A stretch of 64,000 nt of DNA. It comes from Streptomyces sp. ML-6 (GTDB lineage: Bacteria > Actinomycetota > Actinomycetes > Streptomycetales > Streptomycetaceae). The stretch spans positions 4,740,501 to 4,804,500 of the forward strand of contig NZ_JAOTIK010000001.1 of the NCBI RefSeq assembly GCF_030116705.1, in the 5' to 3' direction. Made by a program: the position numbers and the translations under genes. Position 1 is the first letter of the stretch. Each line of letters begins with the position of its first letter. The notes below the pieces were generated by a model, which saw only the letters and a program-made list of their open reading frames with translations, made no database searches and was not told the origin of the DNA. Below are positions 1 to 8,922 of the stretch, piece by piece.

Positions 1-484
1 CAACCGCGTCGCCAAGGTTGTGAAGGGTGGTCGTCGCTTCAGCTTCACCGCGCTGGTCGTGGTGGGCGACGGTGACGGCACCGTCGGTGTCGGCTACGGC
101 AAGGCCAAGGAAGTTCCCGCGGCCATCGCCAAGGGCGTGGAAGAGGCCAAGAAGAACTTCTTCAAGGTCCCGCGCATCCAGGGCACCATCCCCCACCCGA
201 TCCAGGGTGAGAAGGCTGCGGGCGTCGTCCTGCTGAAGCCTGCTTCCCCCGGTACCGGTGTTATCGCCGGTGGCCCGGTGCGCGCCGTCCTGGAGTGCGC
301 CGGCGTTCACGACATCCTGTCGAAGTCGCTCGGCTCCGACAACGCGATCAACATCGTGCACGCGACCGTGGAGGCCCTCAAGGGCCTGCAGCGTCCCGAG
401 GAGATCGCGGCCCGCCGCGGTCTGCCGCTCGAGGACGTCGCCCCCGCGGCTCTGCTCCGTGCGCGTGCGGGAGCGGGTGCGTAA
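1..484 (+). CDS. rpsE: 30S ribosomal protein S5 (partial, 5' end outside window)
   Basis: The frame is open from base 2 and reads [15 protein letters not shown], a typical internal S5 segment, so the N-terminus lies upstream of the window. About 160 C-terminal residues are visible. They include the RNA-binding region ([15 protein letters not shown]) and the [13 protein letters not shown] segment. S5 sits at the mRNA entry and decoding region of the 30S subunit and affects accuracy. The stop TAA shares a base with the ATG of rpmD, as expected for translational coupling in the spc operon. Confidence 0.97.
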   Translation, partial: NRVAKVVKGGRRFSFTALVVVGDGDGTVGVGYGKAKEVPAAIAKGVEEAKKNFFKVPRIQGTIPHPIQGEKAAGVVLLKPASPGTGVIAGGPVRAVLECAGVHDILSKSLGSDNAINIVHATVEALKGLQRPEEIAARRGLPLEDVAPAALLRARAGAGA

Positions 485-666
485 TGGCTCGCCTCAAGAT
501 CACGCAGACGAAGTCGTACATCGGCAGCAAGCAGAACCACCGCGACACCCTTCGTTCGCTCGGGCTGAAGCGCCTGAACGACGTGGTCGTCAAGGAGGAC
601 CGCCCCGAGTTCCGCGGCATGGTGCACACCGTCCGCCACCTCGTGACGGTTGAGGAGGTCGACTGA
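484..666 (+). CDS. rpmD: 50S ribosomal protein L30
   Basis: This 60-residue protein starts [15 protein letters not shown] and contains the L30 core [10 protein letters not shown]. It is the bacterial short form. The ATG overlaps the rpsE stop (TAATG), and rplO follows one base after its own stop. The order rpsE-rpmD-rplO is standard for the spc operon. L30 binds 23S rRNA in the large subunit. The length matches the family and the start is unambiguous. Confidence 0.97.
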   Translation: MARLKITQTKSYIGSKQNHRDTLRSLGLKRLNDVVVKEDRPEFRGMVHTVRHLVTVEEVD

Positions 667-667
667 C

Positions 668-1123
668 ATGGCGGAGAACAACCCGCTGAAGGCCCATGAC
701 CTCCGGCCCGCCCCGGGCGCCAAGACCGCCAAGACCCGTGTGGGTCGTGGTGAGGCGTCCAAGGGTAAGACCGCCGGTCGTGGCACCAAGGGCACCAAGG
801 CCCGTTACCAGGTTCCGGAGCGCTTCGAGGGTGGGCAGATGCCCCTCCACATGCGTCTCCCGAAGCTCAAGGGCTTCAAGAACCCGTTCCGCACCGAGTA
901 CCAGGTCGTGAACCTGGACAAGCTCGCGACCCTCTACCCCGAGGGTGGCGAGGTCACCGTGGCCGACCTGGTCGCCAAGGGTGCCGTGCGCAACAACCAC
1001 CTCGTCAAGGTCCTCGGACAGGGCGAGATCTCCGTGGCGCTGCAGGTTTCGGTTGACGCCGTCTCCGGCTCCGCCAAGGAGAAGATCACCGCCGCCGGCG
1101 GTACCGTCACCGAGCTCGTCTGA
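668..1123 (+). CDS. rplO: 50S ribosomal protein L15
   Basis: This 151-residue protein starts [17 protein letters not shown]. It has the Gly/Lys-rich N-terminal tail of L15 ([19 protein letters not shown]) and the conserved [18 protein letters not shown] segment. L15 is an early assembly protein of the 50S subunit. It is the last ribosomal gene before secY, and a perfect hairpin follows its stop, so some transcripts probably end here. Confidence 0.97.
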   Translation: MAENNPLKAHDLRPAPGAKTAKTRVGRGEASKGKTAGRGTKGTKARYQVPERFEGGQMPLHMRLPKLKGFKNPFRTEYQVVNLDKLATLYPEGGEVTVADLVAKGAVRNNHLVKVLGQGEISVALQVSVDAVSGSAKEKITAAGGTVTELV

Positions 1124-1148
1124 GACAACTCGATGGCCTGAACATCCG

Positions 1149-1182
1149 ACCGGGGATGCCTCTCAAATGGGGCATCCCCGGT
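1149..1182 (+). terminator. Perfect 12-bp hairpin after rplO
   Basis: ACCGGGGATGCC (1149-1160) pairs perfectly with GGCATCCCCGGT (1171-1182) across a 10-nt loop. It lies 26 nt after the rplO stop and 154 nt before secY. There is no clean T tract, so it may be a partial terminator or attenuator within the spc operon that separates the ribosomal genes from secY-adk-map. Confidence 0.7.
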
Positions 1183-1336
1183 TGGTCGTTCCTAGGGGGG
1201 CATGGTCGCCGGTAAGGTGGCGTGCGTTGTTGTGTGGTACCCCCTGGGCACTGCCCGGGACCTTTGACCGTTTACGTATTCGTCGATCCTCAAGACCGTC
1301 ACCTCTTCGCATTGCGCGGGGGTCGCAGGAGGCACC

Positions 1337-2656
1337 GTGCTCACCGCGTTCGCCCGGGCGTTCAAGACGCCCGACCTGCGCAAGAAGCTGCTCTTCACGC
1401 TCGGCATCATCGTGATCTATCGCCTCGGGGCGCATATCCCGGTACCGGGAGTGAGCTACGAGAATGTCCAGATTTGTGTCGATCAGGCCAGTAAGGGCAA
1501 TAACAGCCTCTTCGGCCTGGTGAACATGTTCAGCGGTGGTGCACTGCTGCAGATCACGATCTTCGCGCTCGGCATCATGCCGTACATCACGGCCAGCATC
1601 ATCCTTCAGCTGCTGACCGTCGTCATCCCCCGACTCGAGGCGCTCAAGAAGGAGGGGCAGTCCGGCCAGGCCAAGATCACGCAGTACACGCGTTATCTGA
1701 CCGTCGCGCTCGCCATCCTCCAGGGCACCGGCCTGGTGGCCACCGCCACCAGCGGTGCGCTCTTCAGCGGCTGCCCGGTCGCCGACCAGATCGTCCCCGA
1801 CCAGTCGATCTTCACCACCATCGTGATGGTCGTCACGATGACCGCGGGCACTGCGGCCGTCATGTGGCTCGGTGAGCTCATCACCGACCGCGGCATCGGC
1901 AACGGCATGTCGATCCTGATGTTCATCTCGATCGCCGCCAGCTTCCCCGGCGCCCTGTGGGCCATCAAGACCAGCGGCAAGCTGGCCGACGGCTGGATCG
2001 AGTTCGGCACCGTCATCCTGATCGGCTTCGTGATGGTGGGCCTCGTCGTCTTCGTCGAGCAGGCCCAGCGCCGCATCCCGGTGCAGTACGCGAAGCGCAT
2101 GATCGGCCGTCGTTCCTACGGCGGTACCTCGACGTACATCCCGCTGAAGGTGAACCAGGCGGGTGTGATCCCCGTCATCTTCGCCTCTTCGCTGCTCTAC
2201 ATCCCCGCCCTGATCGTCCAGTTCTCCAACTCCACCGCGGGCTGGGCGACATGGATCCAGGACCACTTCGTCACGGGCACCCACCCGTACTACATCACCG
2301 CGTACTTCCTCCTGATCGTCTTCTTCGCCTTCTTCTATGTGGCGATTTCGTTCAACCCCGAGGAAGTCGCCGACAACATGAAGAAGTATGGTGGCTTCAT
2401 CCCGGGTATCCGGGCTGGTCGACCTACTGCCGAGTACCTGAGCTACGTGCTCAACAGGATCACTTGGCCGGGCTCGCTGTACCTGGGTCTGATCGCTCTT
2501 GTGCCGACGATGGCGTTGGCAGGCTTCAACGGTGCCAACCAGAACTTCCCGTTCGGCGGGACGAGCATCCTGATCATCGTGGGTGTGGGGCTGGAGACCG
2601 TGAAGCAGATCGAGAGTCAGCTCCAGCAGCGCAATTACGAAGGGTTCCTCCGCTGA
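1337..2656 (+). CDS. secY: Preprotein translocase subunit SecY
   Basis: This 439-residue protein is the channel-forming subunit of the SecYEG translocon in the cytoplasmic membrane. The N-terminus ([20 protein letters not shown]) is followed by the first membrane segment and then IPVPGV, typical of SecY. Later hydrophobic blocks fit ten membrane helices, and the cytoplasmic loop [15 protein letters not shown] is a SecY hallmark. GTG is the start. The stop overlaps the adk ATG (TGATG), so the two are translationally coupled. A 213-nt spacer with a hairpin precedes it and may hold an internal promoter. Confidence 0.97.
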   Translation: MLTAFARAFKTPDLRKKLLFTLGIIVIYRLGAHIPVPGVSYENVQICVDQASKGNNSLFGLVNMFSGGALLQITIFALGIMPYITASIILQLLTVVIPRLEALKKEGQSGQAKITQYTRYLTVALAILQGTGLVATATSGALFSGCPVADQIVPDQSIFTTIVMVVTMTAGTAAVMWLGELITDRGIGNGMSILMFISIAASFPGALWAIKTSGKLADGWIEFGTVILIGFVMVGLVVFVEQAQRRIPVQYAKRMIGRRSYGGTSTYIPLKVNQAGVIPVIFASSLLYIPALIVQFSNSTAGWATWIQDHFVTGTHPYYITAYFLLIVFFAFFYVAISFNPEEVADNMKKYGGFIPGIRAGRPTAEYLSYVLNRITWPGSLYLGLIALVPTMALAGFNGANQNFPFGGTSILIIVGVGLETVKQIESQLQQRNYEGFLR

Positions 2657-3312
2657 TGCGAATCGTCCTCGTCGGGCCGCCCGGTGCCGGCAAGGGAACG
2701 CAGGCTGCGTACCTTGCCAAGAACCTGTCGATTCCGCAGATCTCCACGGGCGATCTCTTCCGCGCCAACATCAGCCAGGGCACCGACCTTGGCAAGCAGG
2801 CCCGCGCCTACATGGACGCAGGCCAGTTGGTGCCGGACGAGGTCACCATCGGGATGGCCAAGGACCGCATGTCCCAGCCGGACGCCGAGGGCGGCTTCCT
2901 GCTGGACGGCTTCCCGCGCAACGTGGGCCAGGCCGAGGCGCTCGACGCCATGCTCAAGGACGAGGGCACCAAGCTCGACGCGGTCCTGGACCTGGAGGTC
3001 CCCGAGGACGAGGTGGTCAAGCGCATCGCCGGCCGCCGGATCTGCCGGAACGACGGTTCGCACGTCTTCCACGTGACGTACAACCCGCCGGAGACCGAGG
3101 GCCTCTGCGACGTCTGCGGCGGCGAGCTGTACCAGCGGGACGACGACACCGAGGAGACGGTCCGCACCCGGCTGGAGGTCTACCACACCCAGACCGAGCC
3201 GATCATCGACTACTACCGGGCCCAGGGCCTGGTGGTCACCATCTCCGCGCTCGGCAAGGTCACCGACGTGACCGAGCGGGCGATGGAGGCACTCAAGTCC
3301 GACCGGGGCTGA
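2656..3312 (+). CDS. adk: Adenylate kinase
   Basis: This 218-residue enzyme interconverts ATP + AMP and 2 ADP in the cytosol. The P-loop [10 protein letters not shown] is at residues 7-16, and the AMP-binding TGDLFR and DGFPRN motifs follow. It is the long-LID type. The LID has a CDVC pair but only one Cys in the usual first pair (CRND), so a four-Cys zinc site is incomplete. The same arrangement is known in other Streptomyces enzymes. It overlaps secY by one base and lies upstream of map, the conserved secY-adk-map order. Confidence 0.97.
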   Translation: MRIVLVGPPGAGKGTQAAYLAKNLSIPQISTGDLFRANISQGTDLGKQARAYMDAGQLVPDEVTIGMAKDRMSQPDAEGGFLLDGFPRNVGQAEALDAMLKDEGTKLDAVLDLEVPEDEVVKRIAGRRICRNDGSHVFHVTYNPPETEGLCDVCGGELYQRDDDTEETVRTRLEVYHTQTEPIIDYYRAQGLVVTISALGKVTDVTERAMEALKSDRG

Positions 3313-3453
3313 GCGCCACACCCGCAGTACTCGTGCAGTCGGCCGCGGCGTCCTCGGACGCCGCGGCCGACTGTTTGCGCCGTATCGTTGTCCTGGTACG
3401 CCGCATCCCCCGACCGCCGTTCGATCCAGTCCGACGCAGAGAGGCGCCGAGCA

Positions 3454-4290
3454 ATGGTGCAGATCAAGACCCCCGAGCAGATCGCGAAGATGCGCGAGGC
3501 GGGGCTGGTGGTCGCTGCCATTCACGCGGCCACCCGTGAGGCGGCGGTGCCCGGTGCCACCACGAGGGACCTGGACCAGGTCGCCCGCAAGGTGATCGCC
3601 GATCACGGCGCCAAGTCGAACTTCCTCGGGTACGGCGGTTTCCCCGCGACGATCTGCACCTCGGTCAACGAGGTCGTCGTCCACGGCATCCCGGACGACA
3701 AGACCGTCCTCAAGGACGGCGACATCATCTCCATCGACGCCGGGGCCATCGTCGACGGCTGGCACGGCGACGCCGCGTACACCGCCTTCGTCGGCACCGG
3801 ACACGCCCCGGAACTGGTCGAGCTGTCCAGGGTCACCGAGGAATCCATGTGGGCCGGCATCGCCGCGATGAAGGTGAACAACCGGCTCGTGGACATCTCC
3901 AAGGCGATCGAGTCCTACATCCGCCGCCAGCCCCGCCCCGCCACCGGCAAGTACGGGATCATCGAGGACTACGGCGGCCACGGCATCGGCACCGAGATGC
4001 ACATGGACCCGCACCTGCTGAACTACGTCTCCCGCAAGCGCGGCAAGGGCATCAAGCTGGTCCCCGGCGTCTGCCTGGCCATCGAGCCGATGGTCTCGCT
4101 GGGCACGGCGCACACCGAGGTGCTCCAGGACGACTGGACCGTCATCACGACGGACGGCACCTGGTCCTCCCACTGGGAGCACTCGATCGCCCTCACCGAA
4201 CAGGGCCCCCTGGTCCTGACCGCCCCCGACTGCGGCCGGGCGAAGCTGGCGCAGTACGGCATCGAGGCGGCCCCGGACCCGCTCGGCTGA
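3454..4290 (+). CDS. map: Methionine aminopeptidase, type I
   Basis: This 278-residue enzyme removes N-terminal Met from nascent proteins. The dinuclear metal ligands are all visible: the two Asp in SIDAGAIVDGWHGDAAY, His in GGHGIG, Glu in AIEPM and Glu in WEHSIA. The ATG at 3454 is preferred because GAGAGG lies about ten bases upstream and MVQIKTPEQIAKMREAG matches the family N-terminus. An upstream in-frame ATG (3388) would add 22 unconserved residues. Repeated CCCGCTCGG/TGAACCGG-like sequence follows the stop. Confidence 0.95.
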   Translation: MVQIKTPEQIAKMREAGLVVAAIHAATREAAVPGATTRDLDQVARKVIADHGAKSNFLGYGGFPATICTSVNEVVVHGIPDDKTVLKDGDIISIDAGAIVDGWHGDAAYTAFVGTGHAPELVELSRVTEESMWAGIAAMKVNNRLVDISKAIESYIRRQPRPATGKYGIIEDYGGHGIGTEMHMDPHLLNYVSRKRGKGIKLVPGVCLAIEPMVSLGTAHTEVLQDDWTVITTDGTWSSHWEHSIALTEQGPLVLTAPDCGRAKLAQYGIEAAPDPLG

Positions 4291-4581
4291 ACCGGCCCGC
4301 TCGTGACCGGGCCCCGGACCCGCTAGGCCGGGCCCGGACCGGCCCGGCGCCGGCGGTGAGACCGGTGGGGAACGTGTGGGACGAGTGTTCGACGGGGCCC
4401 GTGTGGTGGATTTGACCCGCTTGCGAAGGTCTAAGGATCTCCTCGGCTGGGCAAACTTGACGGATTCGTCTTTTGGGGTTTGCTGACGTAGACTGACTCG
4501 TCGGCTCTCGTGCATCAGTGTGTCCACATTCCACATGCGATGACGGAAGTCGATCAAGGTAGCCGATTCGAAAGGCGAAGC

Positions 4582-4803
4582 GTGGCCAAGAAGCAAGGTG
4601 CCATCGAAATTGAGGGCACCGTGATCGAGTCCCTCCCGAACGCCATGTTCAAGGTGGAACTCCAGAACGGTCACAAGGTCCTCGCGCACATCAGCGGCAA
4701 GATGCGGATGCACTACATCCGAATCCTTCCGGATGACCGGGTCGTCGTGGAGCTCTCCCCGTACGACCTGACGCGTGGCCGGATCGTCTACCGCTACAAG
4801 TAG
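4582..4803 (+). CDS. infA: Translation initiation factor IF-1
   Basis: This 73-residue single S1/OB-fold protein reads [20 protein letters not shown] from a GTG start and ends GRIVYRYK, full length for IF-1. It binds the 30S A site during initiation. An upstream in-frame ATG at 4510 would add an unrelated 24 residues and is rejected. The 291-nt region before it contains a TAGACT hexamer (4489-4494) that could be a -10 element, but a convincing -35 was not found. rpmJ follows 60 nt later. Confidence 0.96.
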   Translation: MAKKQGAIEIEGTVIESLPNAMFKVELQNGHKVLAHISGKMRMHYIRILPDDRVVVELSPYDLTRGRIVYRYK

Positions 4804-4863
4804 ATCTTGCCTGCACCCCGCCTCGGCGCGGTGATGGCACTGACCCGGAGAACCTGACATCCC

Positions 4864-4977
4864 ATGAAGGTCAAGCCGAGCGTCAAGAAGATCTGCGACA
4901 AGTGCAAGGTGATCCGCCGCCACGGCCGGGTCATGGTCATCTGCGACAACCTGCGCCACAAGCAGCGCCAGGGCTGA
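4864..4977 (+). CDS. rpmJ: 50S ribosomal protein L36, zinc-ribbon (C+) form
   Basis: This 37-residue protein reads [20 protein letters not shown] and ends RHKQRQG. Cys11, Cys14, Cys27 and His32 form the zinc ribbon, so this is the zinc-containing C+ paralogue. Actinobacteria often carry a second, Cys-free L36 elsewhere that is induced by zinc limitation through Zur. It lies between infA and rpsM, its classical position. The 194 nt after it up to rpsM hold no other gene. Confidence 0.96.
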   Translation: MKVKPSVKKICDKCKVIRRHGRVMVICDNLRHKQRQG

Positions 4978-5171
4978 CGCACGACCCCCTGCATCTCGCA
5001 GCACTTCGCGCGACGCACGTAACACCGTACATACGCAGAGTCCGTCCAAGCTTCGGCTGACGACACCTCCGGCGGGGGCCGGGGACCCGGACGTACCACC
5101 TCTCCCAGGAGGGGTCGGCGGTCGGGAGTGGCACTGCGGAAGACCCCCGACATGACAACTGGAGCCATTGA

Positions 5172-5552
5172 ATGGCACGCGTTTCAGGTGTTGACATCCC
5201 GCGCGACAAGCGCGTGGAGGTCGCCCTCACCTACGTCTTCGGCATCGGGCGCACCCGGTCCAAGGAGATCCTCGCCGCCACCGACGTGAACCCGAACACC
5301 CGCGTTCGTGACCTGGCCGAAGAGGACCTGGTCAAGATCCGCGAGTACGTGGACGCCAACCTCCGCACCGAGGGTGACCTCCGCCGCGAGATCCAGGCCG
5401 ACATCCGCCGCAAGGTCGAGATCGGCTGCTACCAGGGTCTGCGTCACCGCCGTGGCCTGCCGGTCCACGGCCAGCGCACCAGCACGAACGCTCGTACCCG
5501 CAAGGGCCCGCGTCGCGCGATCGCCGGTAAGAAGAAGCCGGGCAAGAAGTAG
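5172..5552 (+). CDS. rpsM: 30S ribosomal protein S13
   Basis: This 126-residue protein starts [20 protein letters not shown]. It has the helix-two-turn-helix region ([14 protein letters not shown]) and the basic C-terminal tail ([19 protein letters not shown]) that contacts P-site tRNA. The ATG is preceded by GGAG (5161-5164). It heads the alpha-operon genes rpsM, rpsK, rpoA and rplQ. Confidence 0.97.
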   Translation: MARVSGVDIPRDKRVEVALTYVFGIGRTRSKEILAATDVNPNTRVRDLAEEDLVKIREYVDANLRTEGDLRREIQADIRRKVEIGCYQGLRHRRGLPVHGQRTSTNARTRKGPRRAIAGKKKPGKK

Positions 5553-5656
5553 TCCTCAGCGGACGCACTGCGGACGTCCGGACCACCGGAACCCGCAGCA
5601 ACCAGCGGTCTTCGCTGTAGGACCGATCACCTCCCCTCTCCATCTGGAGTCAAGAC

Positions 5657-6061
5657 ATGCCCCCCAAGGGTCGTCAGGGCGCTACCAAGAAGGTGCGTCG
5701 CAAGGAAAAGAAGAACGTCGCTCACGGCCACGCGCACATCAAGAGCACGTTCAACAACACCATCGTCTCGATCACGGACCCCTCGGGCAACGTGATCTCC
5801 TGGGCCTCCGCCGGCCACGTCGGCTTCAAGGGCTCGCGCAAGTCCACCCCCTTCGCCGCGCAGATGGCCGCCGAGTCGGCCGCCCGCCGCGCGCAGGAGC
5901 ACGGCATGCGCAAGGTCGACGTCTTCGTGAAGGGTCCGGGCTCCGGCCGCGAGACCGCGATCCGTTCGCTCCAGGCCACCGGCCTGGAGGTCGGCTCGAT
6001 CCAGGACGTCACCCCGACGCCGCACAACGGCTGCCGTCCGCCGAAGCGCCGTCGCGTCTGA
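5657..6061 (+). CDS. rpsK: 30S ribosomal protein S11
   Basis: This 134-residue protein starts [20 protein letters not shown] and ends in the conserved [19 protein letters not shown]11 forms part of the 30S platform near the Shine-Dalgarno helix. A GGAG lies upstream of the ATG. Only 137 nt separate it from rpoA, so rpsD, which many bacteria carry at this point, is not here. In Streptomyces rpsD is known to be unlinked. Confidence 0.97.
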   Translation: MPPKGRQGATKKVRRKEKKNVAHGHAHIKSTFNNTIVSITDPSGNVISWASAGHVGFKGSRKSTPFAAQMAAESAARRAQEHGMRKVDVFVKGPGSGRETAIRSLQATGLEVGSIQDVTPTPHNGCRPPKRRRV

Positions 6062-6198
6062 TCCGTCACGGTCGGTGACGGCCGTGCGTCAGTGACGCGG
6101 ATCCGGGCGGTATGTCCCTTCCGGGGGCATGCCGCCCGTATCCTTGTTTCATCTGTCGGGCATCAAATAGTGGGTGCCCACGACTGAAGGATCCCAAC

Positions 6199-7221
6199 AT
6201 GCTTATCGCTCAGCGTCCGTCGCTGACCGAAGAGGTCGTTGACGAGTTCCGCTCCCGGTTCGTCATCGAGCCGCTGGAGCCGGGCTTCGGCTACACCCTC
6301 GGCAACTCGCTCCGCCGCACGCTCCTCTCCTCGATCCCCGGTGCCGCCGTCACCAGCATCCGGATCGACGGTGTCCTGCACGAGTTCACCACCGTGCCGG
6401 GCGTCAAGGAGGACGTCACCGACCTCATCCTCAACATCAAGCAGCTGGTCGTCTCCTCGGAGCACGACGAGCCGGTCGTGATGTACCTGCGCAAGCAGGG
6501 CCCCGGCCTGGTCACCGCTGCCGACATCGCCCCGCCGGCCGGTGTCGAGGTGCACAACCCGGACCTGGTCCTGGCCACGCTCAACGGCAAGGGCAAGCTG
6601 GAGATGGAGCTGACCGTCGAGCGCGGTCGCGGCTACGTCTCCGCCGTCCAGAACAAGCAGGTGGGCCAGGAGATCGGCCGCATCCCGGTCGACTCCATCT
6701 ACTCGCCGGTGCTCAAGGTCACCTACAAGGTCGAGGCGACCCGTGTCGAGCAGCGCACCGACTTCGACAAGCTGATCGTCGACGTCGAGACCAAGCAGGC
6801 CATGCGCCCGCGCGACGCCATGGCCTCGGCCGGCAAGACCCTGGTCGAGCTGTTCGGCCTGGCGCGCGAGCTCAACATCGACGCCGAGGGCATCGACATG
6901 GGCCCGTCCCCGACGGACGCCGCGCTCGCCGCCGACCTGGCGCTGCCGATCGAGGAGCTGGAGCTCACGGTCCGCTCCTACAACTGCCTCAAGCGCGAGG
7001 GCATCCACTCCGTGGGTGAGCTCGTCGCCCGCTCCGAGGCCGACCTGCTCGACATCCGCAACTTCGGTGCGAAGTCGATCGACGAGGTCAAGGCGAAGCT
7101 GGCCGGCATGGGCCTGGCCCTCAAGGACAGCCCGCCCGGATTCGACCCGACCGCCGCCGCCGACGCCTTCGGCGCCGACGACGACGCGGACGCCGGTTTC
7201 GCCGAGACCGAGCAGTACTGA
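6199..7221 (+). CDS. rpoA: DNA-directed RNA polymerase subunit alpha
   Basis: This 340-residue protein starts [20 protein letters not shown]. The N-terminal dimerisation domain ([20 protein letters not shown]) is followed by a linker and the C-terminal DNA- and activator-binding domain (about residues 250-315, with [14 protein letters not shown] and [14 protein letters not shown]). An acidic tail rich in Ala and Asp ends the protein. The ATG at 6199 fits the family. An upstream in-frame ATG (6112) falls in the rpsK-rpoA spacer. Confidence 0.98.
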   Translation: MLIAQRPSLTEEVVDEFRSRFVIEPLEPGFGYTLGNSLRRTLLSSIPGAAVTSIRIDGVLHEFTTVPGVKEDVTDLILNIKQLVVSSEHDEPVVMYLRKQGPGLVTAADIAPPAGVEVHNPDLVLATLNGKGKLEMELTVERGRGYVSAVQNKQVGQEIGRIPVDSIYSPVLKVTYKVEATRVEQRTDFDKLIVDVETKQAMRPRDAMASAGKTLVELFGLARELNIDAEGIDMGPSPTDAALAADLALPIEELELTVRSYNCLKREGIHSVGELVARSEADLLDIRNFGAKSIDEVKAKLAGMGLALKDSPPGFDPTAAADAFGADDDADAGFAETEQY

Positions 7222-7429
7222 TCCACCTCCCGGCGGGGGTGCCCGGAACCCTGGGCGCCCCCGTGCCGGGACCGGGGCTTGTCCTCGATCGCCGGACGGG
7301 CTCGATGTTCCGCTGATGACGGATCTCGAGTGCGCCCGGCGGACTTCTGAATCTTCCGAGTGGCGACCGCTGCCCGGGAACTGACACCGGTACCTGATAC
7401 GGCCGGTGCAGCACACAAGGAGAAACACC

Positions 7430-7954
7430 ATGCCGAAGCCCACCAAGGGTGCCCGTCTGGGCGGCAGCGCCGCGCACGAGAAGCTTCTTCTCAACAACCT
7501 CGCGAAGGCGCTGTTCGAGCACGGCCGCATCACCACGACCGAGGCCAAGGCCCGTCGCCTGCGTCCGATCGCCGAGCGTTTCATCACCAAGGCGAAGAAG
7601 GGCGACATCCACAACCGTCGCCTGGTGCTGCAGTCGATCACGGACAAGGGCGTCGTCCACACGCTCTTCACCGAGATCGCCCCGCGGTACGAGAACCGCC
7701 CCGGTGGTTACACCCGCATCACCAAGATCGGCAACCGTCGCGGCGACAACGCCCCGATGGCCGTCATCGAGCTGGTCGAGGCGCTGACCGTGGCGCAGCA
7801 GGCCACCGGTGAGGCCGAGGCCGCCACCAAGCGTGCGGTCAAGGAGGACGCCCTCAAGAAGGACGCCGCCGAGACCGAGGTCGTCGAGGACGCCAAGCCG
7901 GCCGAGGCAGAGGCCGTCGAGGACGCCAAGCCGGCCGACGCCAAGGACGCCTGA
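7430..7954 (+). CDS. rplQ: 50S ribosomal protein L17 with extended C-terminus
   Basis: The first ~120 of 174 residues are standard L17 ([20 protein letters not shown], then [13 protein letters not shown]). The last ~50 form a charged Ala/Glu/Lys/Asp tail in which [11 protein letters not shown] and [12 protein letters not shown] repeat, reflecting a tandem duplication of roughly 30 bp in the 3' end of the gene. AAGGAG lies before the ATG. L17 surrounds the peptide exit tunnel. A strong terminator follows, ending the alpha operon. Confidence 0.96.
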   Translation: MPKPTKGARLGGSAAHEKLLLNNLAKALFEHGRITTTEAKARRLRPIAERFITKAKKGDIHNRRLVLQSITDKGVVHTLFTEIAPRYENRPGGYTRITKIGNRRGDNAPMAVIELVEALTVAQQATGEAEAATKRAVKEDALKKDAAETEVVEDAKPAEAEAVEDAKPADAKDA

Positions 7955-7972
7955 GCGTTCTGAGCGCACAGG

Positions 7973-8010
7973 ACGGGCCCGCACCACCCTTCGGGGCGGT
8001 GCGGGCCCGT
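7973..8010 (+). terminator. Intrinsic terminator of the alpha operon
   Basis: ACGGGCCCGCACC (7973-7985) pairs perfectly over 13 bp with GGTGCGGGCCCGT (7998-8010). The loop contains CTTCGGGG. It lies 19 nt after the rplQ stop and before truA. The T run is short (TTCCGT), as is common in Streptomyces terminators. Confidence 0.85.
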
Positions 8011-8060
8011 TCCGTATGCACCTGATGTACCTGCACGCACCGGTAGTAAAGGACCCTGGG

Positions 8061-8915
8061 GTGAGTGACGAAGTGGAGCCCGGCTCCGTACGGCTGCGGC
8101 TGGACCTGGCGTACGACGGCAAGGACTTCTCGGGCTGGGCCAAGCAGACCGGGCGGCGGACCGTCCAGGGGGAGATCGAGGACGCGCTGCGGACCGTGAC
8201 CCGGTCCGGGCGGACGTACGACCTGACGGTCGCCGGCCGCACCGACGCCGGGGTGCACGCCCGGGGCCAGGTCGCCCATGTCGACCTGCCGGCCGAGGTG
8301 TGGGAGGAGCACGGGGACAAGCTGCTGCGACGGATGGCCGGGCGGATGGCGCCCGACGTGCGGATCTGGCGGATCGCACCGGCGGCCGACGGGTTCAACG
8401 CCCGCTTCTCCGCGCTGTGGCGGCGGTACGCGTACCGGGTCTGCGACCGTCCCGGCGGGGTGGACCCCCTGTTGCGGGGTCATGTGCTGTGGCACGACCG
8501 GCCGTTGGACGTCGACGCGATGAACGAGGCGGCCGCCCGGATGACGGGGGAGCACGACTTCGCCGCGTACTGCAAGAAGCGTGAGGGTGCGACGACCATC
8601 CGCACGCTGCAGAAGCTGAGTTGGGTGCGGGACGGGGCGAGCGGCATCCTGACGGCGACGGTCCAGGCCGACGCGTTCTGCCACAACATGGTCCGGGCGC
8701 TGATCGGCGCGGCGCTCTTCGTCGGTGACGGGCGCCGCCCGGCCGAGTGGCCCGCGCAGGTGCTCGCGGCCGGGGCGCGGGACCCCGGGGTGCACGTGGT
8801 GCGCCCGCACGGGCTGACGCTGGAGGAAGTCGCCTACCCCGCCGACGAGTTGCTGGCCGACCGGGCCGTGCAGGCGCGCAATGTGCGCACCCTGCCCGGG
8901 GCGGGCTGCTGCTGA
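8061..8915 (+). CDS. truA: tRNA pseudouridine(38-40) synthase TruA
   Basis: This 284-residue enzyme isomerises uridines 38-40 in the anticodon arm of tRNAs. The catalytic Asp is in [16 protein letters not shown]. The N-terminal [18 protein letters not shown] and the C-terminal [14 protein letters not shown] are family hallmarks. GTG at 8061 is chosen because AAAGGA lies eight bases upstream and the residues after it match the family. An ATG at 8016 lies only 5 nt beyond the alpha-operon terminator hairpin. It ends eight bases before the convergent gene at 8923. Confidence 0.94.
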   Translation: MSDEVEPGSVRLRLDLAYDGKDFSGWAKQTGRRTVQGEIEDALRTVTRSGRTYDLTVAGRTDAGVHARGQVAHVDLPAEVWEEHGDKLLRRMAGRMAPDVRIWRIAPAADGFNARFSALWRRYAYRVCDRPGGVDPLLRGHVLWHDRPLDVDAMNEAAARMTGEHDFAAYCKKREGATTIRTLQKLSWVRDGASGILTATVQADAFCHNMVRALIGAALFVGDGRRPAEWPAQVLAAGARDPGVHVVRPHGLTLEEVAYPADELLADRAVQARNVRTLPGAGCC

Positions 8916-8922
8916 GCGGGTG

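Noticed and set aside
4457..4494. TTGACG and TAGACT as the infA promoter
   Set aside because: The spacing is 26 nt, too long for a sigma-70-type promoter; TAGACT alone may be a -10, but no matching -35 was found.
2635..5178. 847-codon minus-strand open frame opposite adk, map and infA
   Set aside because: It lies antisense to well-conserved genes and its sequence is His/Val/Asp/Gly-rich without motifs, typical of a third-position G+C shadow frame.
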